Notes under the pieces: model-generated
What the model was told of the DNA's origin: nothing
Databases searched by the model: none
The model's input: only the letters and a program-made list of their open reading frames with translations
Source of the DNA: Polyrhizophydium stewartii
Taxonomy: Eukaryota > Chytridiomycota > Chytridiomycetes > Rhizophydiales
Reading direction: 5' to 3'
Length of the DNA: 47,111 nucleotides
Assembly (NCBI GenBank): GCA_027604665.1
Contig: JADGIZ010000017.1
Span: 1 to 47,111 of the forward strand
In this document: positions 41,561-47,111 of the stretch, one piece after another
How positions within the stretch are numbered: the first letter of the stretch is position 1
Layout: every line of letters begins with the position of its first letter
Made by a program: the position numbers and the translations under genes

Positions 41561-42165
41561 ATTTATATAGTAAAGAACATAATTAGATAAGAGAATATAT
41601 ACTTGGAAGAGACATCTATTGTATAGGTTATCCTATATACCCAAAGATTATAGTTATGTTAAGATAATTTAGAGAAGAACCAATTTTTAATAGCTAGATT
41701 TGGTATGGTTCAGTTATATAATTATTTGATTCTGTAAATTAATATGGTACTTTATATCTACCTAATTACAAACTAAGATTGGATACAGTATATGTTCTAG
41801 TTAAAAATAAACAATCTATTTAGTCGATCCAGAGGATCGATAAATTTATAAATATCATTTGGTTAACAGAAATAGGTTCATATTCTATTATTAAAGATCT
41901 ATTACTATATTTCTAATCATGTGTATTGACCCACCCTTATAATTGGTAATAACTTATTTCTATCCTTCTATTGGATCCATATAACTTTTAGAGAGGATTA
42001 CCTAGACTAGTTTGGGCTCCTCTATCTATTCCATCCTCCGGTCCCTAGCTCCCTATTATCTATACGGCCTATACATAGTATTTTAGTTATTCTACTAATA
42101 TCATGTACAAGTTGACTATGAAGATTTGAGGTCTTGTTTCAGGGTTATTATTAGAATTAGATGTA
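41561..42165. other. A+T-rich stretch, possible continuation of a decayed gene
   Basis: Unusually free of G+C hairpins for this window (only GATCCAGAGGATC at 41824-41837). Readings are protein-like in short pieces, but I cannot assign them. Confidence 0.4.
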
Positions 42166-42169
42166 ATTT

Positions 42170-42295
42170 TTAGGGGTTTCCTATTTATTTACTTTATAAA
42201 AATGGCTATTTGATCCGTTGGGTTATGGTGTAGCATTAGTATTAATACCCTATAAAATGTTAATAGAGATAATATCATATTGATCCAGAGCTGTA
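42170..42295 (+). pseudogene. atp6: atp6 fossil (middle part), plus-strand copy
   Basis: FLGVSYLFTL, a UAA, KWLFDPLGYGVALVLIPYK and MLIEIISY follow FLFLGFITHR...FLPGGSPLGLIPLLVPLEIIAYISR. The next codons read UGA, S, R, A, V, matching the ISRTI site. After this a hairpin element begins. This overlaps in content with the minus-strand atp6 fossil at 2315-2650. Confidence 0.5.
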
Positions 42296-42369
42296 TAAAC
42301 CCCTCTAGTGAGAGGGGGAGTGAATCTGAGAATAGCATATATGGTACTAGGACTCATCATCACCTCATG

Positions 42370-42447
42370 GGCACCTGGTCTGACTAGGTACACTTCGCCC
42401 CTTGCTATACCGGGGCTCGTTATGGGGGCGCGTCGACGACCAGGTGC
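42370..42447. repeat. CACCTGGTCT element, copy 2
   Basis: GCACCTGGTCTGAC at the left and GACGACCAGGTGC at the right, with the CCTTGCTATACCGGGGCTC core; diverged relative of 15190-15276. Confidence 0.8.
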
Positions 42448-43860
42448 TTAGCATTCTATTCTTTGTCTAATCTGCCAATTCTCATCTTTATAAAAGGCTT
42501 TTCCTCTATACTTACTCAATAGATGGTGTTTCTAGGGGAAATGCCAATCTCCAAGGTTTATAGGACTTACAATTATTATCGCAAACTTGAGCGCCTTCGC
42601 GATTTTCCGATTTTCTCGAAGTATTTAATATAATCTACATAATTTCGTTCACAAATGGGTTATTCTCCCAGATCAGACCAACGTTAGATGACTATCAATT
42701 GACCGCGTCAGCGGGGATCTGTTGACCCTAAAGCTGCTACAAATCGACCTACGAAAAATCATCCGCTAGGAGTCGCGGTCGTGACGTCGCCTCAGAAGCT
42801 CTAATGAGGCCCGGGACTAGAAGTCCCGGGGCCACTCTAGAGAGTGGCGTCGCCACACAAACAAATCAAATTTGTTGTCATCCCATAGCCTACTTTTTTT
42901 GGTAAACGGTAGGCGCTACGCTTCGTTCTCTCTAGATCGCTCCAGACAACTCTCTTTAGATCGCTCCAGTTGAATCTCGCCTCCGCTTCGATCCGCTGTG
43001 GCTCTTATAGTTAACGACTTACAGTTGTGTATTTTAATTACTATTGAGTTGCTTATGGAGTTCCAGAGTAGTCTAATATTACCACTGAGTTCGCGGTCGA
43101 GCCCGGAATGGGTCCATTCCGTTATCAGAGGCTTACCGCTTTTAATAAACTAAACAACAATTTGATTAATAAATCTATTGGGCGACAATCTTAAGATTGT
43201 TATAATTGCCAAAACCTTTAAGTCAATTAGGGAAGAAGAACAAACAGATTAAGAGCAATCGTTAGGACTCCGTCCGATGATTGCTTTTTATACAAATCAC
43301 AGCTCCAATTGGAGCTATACTAATGGAAATATCTATAGAAACTCAGCCTGAACTCATCCAAATTTGATCCTTTAGCGCCTACCATAAAAATAAGCTTTAG
43401 AATGTAACAGCTGGGGTAGGTATACCTCCAATAAACTCATGTAAATGAGTGACTCTAGGAAATTAACACAAGAATTTACTCATATAAGACCTTAAGATAC
43501 AAAAGCAATTAACTAAAGTGTTTAAGAATCTCAAATTGGTTCAGCAATATCACAACTAATCAAAATTTAACTGAACTGTAAATAGCTATAGTTAATCTAC
43601 AACCTAATCAACTAGTTAGAATTGAGAAAGCAGTATGACGCTGTTGATTACGTTTATGACAACCGATCTTATACAGGTGGATCAATTAATTGACCTACAA
43701 GGATCACATCAAGTTCCTAAGTAACTGAGATTTAACTAGATAAACACCTTTGAGTAGTAGTAGTCGTAGCAGTTACACCGCGGGACCATCATTATAGGAA
43801 TTGAACAATTGCTTATTCATTTCCTAAGTATTGAGACATTAAGGGGCAAACTATTGGATT
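42448..43860. other. Spacer without a supported gene
   Basis: Contains a compound hairpin element (annotated), a TTCGATCC/CGCTCCAG-rich stretch at 42900-42985 and an inverted minimal TCGGACGG hairpin at 43261-43278. A minus-strand FIGGIPTPAVTF reading near 43400-43440 is protein-like but unassigned. Confidence 0.45.
42775..42855. repeat. Compound hairpin element, short form
   Basis: GGTCGTGACGTCGCC, CTCAGAAGCTCTAATGAG, CCCGGGACTAGAAGTCCCGGG, GCCACTCTAGAGAGTGGC. The CTCTAATGAG variant of the first stem is shared only with 46738-46825. Confidence 0.85.
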
Positions 43861-44355
43861 GCATGCTTCAGATAAAACAAATCTTCAGAGAGGAGGTAGC
43901 TGACGGGTATTCTTCTATCATGTGTTTCACGTTATTAGGTGAATATCGGGTAAACTGTGAATGTAGTCGTATATAGGGGGCATTGAGATCCCTGATGAGA
44001 CTAATATAATAACATACCTTGCCCCCATAGGACCAAGAATAATAAAGAATATGTTTATAAAAATGTAATGAAAAATTCGAATAATCAAAAATCTGTTTTA
44101 TTTGCACAATTTGATTCAGCTATGCTGCTTAGAATGTGTAGCTATAAGTAAGAGATAAGAATTAGAAGTAAGATATAAGTATTTGAAGTAAATTAATAAG
44201 AATAGTTAGTAGTTTTAGTTAAAGAGAAGTTAAGATTAATGTGTGAAGGTTATTTAATTTATGTAAAGAAAATAAATATCGATCCAGAGGATCGAGTTAA
44301 AGTTAGGTAAGTTTCCACTATTTTTGAGATTCTTCAAACTACTTTAGTTTTATAT
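43861..44355. other. Spacer with a simple-sequence tract
   Basis: 44140-44280 is a purine-rich tract of AAGTAAGATATAAG/TTAGAAGTAAG-like near-repeats. The minus-strand 79-codon frame at 43868-44107 shows no motif. Confidence 0.45.
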
Positions 44356-44361
44356 TATACA

Positions 44362-44514
44362 ATGTTAGATTTAGGAGAAATTCATGAGATTTGGTCAAAT
44401 TGCTCTGACTTATTAATTAGTAACCTGAAAGGCAATTCTACAATTGCTAATTTACTAATAATTGTTCAACGTGATATCCTCAATTTTAAAAGTAACAACG
44501 CATTGATTTTCTGA
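44362..44514 (+). CDS. Hypothetical small protein, 50 residues
   Basis: Open from ATG (44362) to TGA (44512-44514) without any UAG. Codons are A+T-rich like those of atp6 and nad1. Sequence begins MLDLGEIHEIWSNCSDLL and ends RDILNFKSNNALIF, soluble-looking with a short hydrophobic centre (IANLLIIV). GGCAATTCTACAATTGC inside it is a palindrome of the kind scattered across the spacers, which speaks against a conserved gene. No family recognised. Confidence 0.25.
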   Translation: MLDLGEIHEIWSNCSDLLISNLKGNSTIANLLIIVQRDILNFKSNNALIF

Positions 44515-45183
44515 ATTAATTAATTTTGATTTTATAATAAAACATAGATTTAGTGATTACCATCCTCCTCAAAAGTAGAGGATGGTTATTAAATTAGATC
44601 AAGGAGCTTGCACTCCGTCGCGGTTTATTTGGAATGAGCGAAGCGAATCTATCTTAGTTTGATGTCTCATTTTACGAATAGATGGTATTTCTAGGGGATT
44701 TCCAAATGGAGAAGTTCAAGATCAACTAGGCCGAAGGGCGAGTTACCGCGGACGCTCAACTCTAACTAATACAGGTTCTAGCCTGTTAATCATTAAATGA
44801 AAGGGATATTATGATGATGTTGAGTATTGTTAGTCGTATAAGTCTAAAAAGAGATCGCGAAGCTACTCAGATGTAATTGCTATAAATAAATTATTTGTTC
44901 TTAATAACTTTAAGTAAGAATTCTAAATAGTTAGAAGATGTACATTTTAGAAACTTGGGATGTTCAGAATTGAGCCCAGAGGGCCAATTCCCCCTCCGGG
45001 CGAATTGTATTATTTCCTACTCGAAGCTCTTCTGAGCTTTATTATTGGCAAATTAGGATGATAAATTAACTAAGATCCGGTTTAGAAAGTCTCCTATATC
45101 TTCTTTCTATTTAGATTATTCCAAGGATATATTACCTAAAATCATTAACCAATTGTCAGTTATCCTCAGTTTTTGATGAGGTT

Positions 45184-45232
45184 AGAATTGCCGCCTCCTA
45201 GCGACGGAGGCGGGAATTCGTTTATCCGAATT
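45184..45232. repeat. 49-bp hairpin repeat, arm 2
   Basis: Reverse complement of 35998-36046. It directly abuts the start of the 406-bp tandem duplication at 45225. Confidence 0.9.
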
Positions 45233-46036
45233 GAGTTTTGGCTTCTAAATTAGCTACGCAAAGCTTCTAGGCTAATCAGGGGGGCGATTAGATGGTCGTG
45301 GATGGGCGATCTCTGATCGCTCATCCACCTCAATTGAGAGGGTAATAAATCACACAAATAAGGTAATAATATGCTTAGTATCGTATTATAGATAAAGGTT
45401 GACTTCTAAGATGAGGATCTGGAATTAATTAAAAGGTAAGTCATAGTTATTGGAGTTGACAGATTTGATAGGTAGATCACTAGCATCGATAGGAGTCTCA
45501 TTATACTAATTAGCTACAACAATAGCATAATAAAACTAGTAATTTCTAAGTATCATCAATCCAGTTTATATTAGTATGAAGGTATTACAGGTACTATTTA
45601 GAGGTAGAGCTTTGTCTTCAATATCTAGACTCCGAATTGAGTTTTGGCTTCTAAATTAGCTACGCAAAGCTTCTAGGCTAATCAGGGGGGCGATTAGATG
45701 GTCGTGGATGGGCGATCTCTGATCGCTCATCCACCTCAATTGAGAGGGTAATAAATCACACAAATAAGGTAATAATATGCTTAGTATCGTATTATAGATA
45801 AAGGTTGACTTCTAAGATGAGGATCTGGAATTAATTAAAAGGTAAGTCATAGTTATTGGAGTTGACAGATTTGATAGGTAGATCACTAGCATCGATAGGA
45901 GTCTCATTATACTAATTAGCTACAACAATAGCATAATAAAACTAGTAATTTCTAAGTATCATCAATCCAGTTTATATTAGTATGAAGGTATTACAGGTAC
46001 TATTTAGAGGTAGAGCTTTGTCTTCAATATCTAGAC
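45225..46036. repeat. 406-bp tandem duplication (two copies)
   Basis: Copy 1 is 45225-45630 and copy 2 is 45631-46036, with no difference visible. Both edges carry TCC, so the duplication could have arisen over a 3-base microhomology. The unit contains a GGATGGGCGATCTCTGATCGCTCATCC palindrome and a nad4 fossil. Its lack of divergence shows it is young. Confidence 0.95.
45440..45640 (+). pseudogene. nad4: nad4 fossil, copy 1
   Basis: After a UAA at 45437 the frame is open for 66 codons with five UAG and ends in UGA. VIVIGVDRFDRLITSIDRS followed by LIILISYNNSII corresponds to LxFGIDGISLFFVILTTFLIPICILISWNSI of nad4. YLYEGITGTILRLS corresponds to FYIFFEGILIPMFL with the glutamate-glycine kept, after a deletion of about 25 residues. 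UAG at this density is not typical of the intact genes here, and conserved residues are lost, so it is a fossil. Confidence 0.5.
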
Positions 46037-46083
46037 TCCTAATTATCTATCTAATGCCTGTAATCAAATGCTTGATGGTTAAG
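45846..46083 (+). pseudogene. nad4: nad4 fossil, copy 2
   Basis: Same sequence as 45440-45630 by tandem duplication; after the duplication boundary the frame runs on for about 14 codons (NYLSNACNQ and more) to a UAA. Those extra codons do not continue nad4. Confidence 0.5.
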
Positions 46084-46430
46084 TCTAATAAACTCTTGAA
46101 TGAAATTATTTATTTGCTCATCTAGATAAATTACTTAGCTTATTGACATGGGATTTACCATTACGCAATTCATTTAATTGGATTTGTCTTAAATCGCTAT
46201 CCTTAGAAATCAGTTAACTAATTATTGTTGTTATAGCAGCTACTAGATTAAGGTCAATTCTCAATTATCAATTCCATTTACTCTATAATAAAATAAGTTT
46301 CTAGTGCCTGTTATAGCATCTGTATGAAGACTAATTATAATGGATAACCTAAATTAGATTGGGAGCGACTCATCATTTCTTACATCTAATCATTATATTT
46401 TAGAGGGGGGGATCCCTGAGGCGTCAATCC
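46084..46430. other. Spacer without a supported gene
   Basis: A+T-rich sequence, few palindromes, one truncated GGGAGCGACTC hairpin near 46360. No gene seen. Confidence 0.45.
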
Positions 46431-46432
46431 AG

Positions 46433-46600
46433 CGGGAACCTCATCGGGGCGGTAAGGGCCCCGCCCCTCAAGGGGCGGGCCCGATTTGACGTTTCAGGTC
46501 TTGCTATACCGACCTTCACTCTTATGGGCCCCGCCCGATGAGGTGGAGACAATCTTTTGGAGAACCACCACCTCTGGTGGTGGGTCGCCCCTGGGGAGAC
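46433..46600. repeat. G+C-rich compound hairpin element
   Basis: CCTCATCGGGGCGG pairs with CCGCCCGATGAGG. Inside lie GGGCCCCGCCCCTCAAGGGGCGGGCCC and a CAGGTCTTGCTATACCGACC segment shared with the CACCTGGTCT elements. CCACCACCTCTGGTGGTGG follows, then an arm of the GATCAGCCGG element. Three element families meet here. Confidence 0.85.
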
Positions 46601-46737
46601 ACCCCGGCTGATCATCAATTTAGTGCTATTTCAGCGGCGCGCAAATCGACCAATCACCATATCGAGCTCCTCAACTAGTTTGGCATTAGATGGGAATATA
46701 GGGCGATCAACCAAATAGACCAAGCAATAAAATCAAA

Positions 46738-46825
46738 GCCGCAAGTCGCCTCAGAAGCTCTAATGAGGCGCCCCCCCGGTGCTTGAAGCACCGGGCCGTA
46801 GGCGACGTCACGGCCGTCGCTCAGA
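46738..46825. repeat. Compound hairpin element, short form
   Basis: GCCGCAAGTCGCC, CTCAGAAGCTCTAATGAG, CCCGGTGCTTGAAGCACCGGG, GTAGGCGACGTCACGGC. Confidence 0.85.
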
Positions 46826-46964
46826 AATTGCCATTTTCCCAAAGTCTATCCCCCTGAAACCAATTTATAAACTATCTTCGCCTCCATGAGACCATGAGTA
46901 GAATGGGTTCAATTCTCATTGGGTCAATAAGGGCCTCGTATTATAAATTATAAATGAAGTTCCT

Positions 46965-47085
46965 CTAGAACCGGGTGGTTCCGAGATTCTACATAAGTCA
47001 GTAATAGTTCTAGAGGTTGGTCAAAATGAAGCATAAATTCTCTCATGACTGTAAAACAAAGAGATAGCGGATGAATCCGAAGGGT
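46965..47085 (+). pseudogene. Possible tRNA-Tyr-like remnant, copy B
   Basis: AACCGGGTGGTTCCGAGA, then after about 70 bases GACTGTAAAACAAAGAG followed by GCGGATGAATCCG. The GACTGTAAA anticodon loop with GUA is closer to tRNA-Tyr than copy A (7605-7725). No acceptor stem can be formed. Alternatively both are copies of another decayed structured RNA. Confidence 0.25.
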
Positions 47086-47111
47086 GATGACACTTTATGC
47101 CCCACCAAATA

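Noticed and set aside
43868..44107. 79-codon minus-strand frame
   Set aside because: Tyr/Ile-rich chance reading of A+T-rich DNA; no motif.
1..47111. Group I or group II introns
   Set aside because: I looked for core motifs (such as the P7 GACUA strand and domain V GAGC...GUUC hairpins) and intron ORF motifs (LAGLIDADG, GIY-YIG) and found no convincing set; a covariance search should confirm.

Overview
The window reads as mitochondrial DNA of a chytrid fungus (Chytridiomycota). Three intact genes support this, all on the minus strand: atp8 (17202-17351), atp6 (16245-16955) and nad1 (26672-27586). atp6 and nad1 make sense only if UAG is read as leucine: four UAG codons in atp6 and two in nad1 fall at hydrophobic positions inside otherwise uninterrupted proteins. 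All tryptophans seen in the three proteins are UGG, and the stops are UAA, UAA and UGA. This matches NCBI code 16, known from chytrid mitochondria such as Spizellomyces. The spacers are packed with G+C-rich palindromes that resemble the mobile double-hairpin elements (DHEs) of Allomyces and chytrid mtDNA. The genus cannot be named from the sequence.

Three intact genes in 47 kb is very sparse. The rest is not featureless. Reading all frames with UAG=Leu, I find decayed fragments recognisable as cox1, cox2, cox3, cob, nad1, nad4, nad5, atp6 and large- and small-subunit rRNA, with weaker candidates for atp9, a DNA polymerase and tRNA-Tyr. They carry UAA/UGA stops, frameshifts and lost invariant residues, lie on both strands, and are not collinear. 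Many pieces of one gene are complementary rather than overlapping: cox2 is spread over 36.6 kb (+), 9.5-9.85 kb (-), 32.9 kb (+) and 23.2 kb (-); cox1 over 12.2-12.6 kb (-), 22.6-22.8 kb (-) and 31.7-31.9 kb (+). The simplest reading is one or more old mtDNA copies that were broken up by rearrangement, peppered with hairpins and left to decay. All of these homologies were found by eye and need alignment statistics.

Layout. 0-11 kb: LSU fragments (25-165 +, 5950-6270 -), an atp6 fossil (2315-2650 -), cox2 (9505-9850 -), nad1 (10650-11040 -). 11-15 kb: cob (11064 +), cox1 (12170-12565 -), a 346-bp tandem array with an N gap (12711-13871), LSU (13930 +), cob (14518 +). 16-17.4 kb: intact atp6 and atp8. 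17.4-26.6 kb: hairpin-rich, with rRNA fossils (19850-20430 -, 21200-21350 -), cox1 (22606 -), cox2 (23210 -), nad5 (23650 +) and cob (25110 +). 26.7-27.6 kb: intact nad1. 28-33 kb: cox3 (28348 +), a small ORF, a 1118-bp duplication flanking a second N gap, cox1 (31678 +), cox2 (32885 +). 33.8-47.1 kb: the densest compound hairpins, with cox2 (36578 +), cox3 (37790 -), nad5 (40590 +), atp6 (42170 +) and a 406-bp tandem duplication carrying a nad4 fossil (45225-46036).

How the parts relate: atp8 and atp6 encode neighbouring F0 ATP-synthase subunits in the usual fungal order, and nad1 encodes a core complex I membrane subunit. The remaining respiratory genes, rRNAs and tRNAs needed for a working mitochondrion must lie outside this window. 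No intact tRNA, rRNA, intron, CRISPR array or convincing promoter was found.
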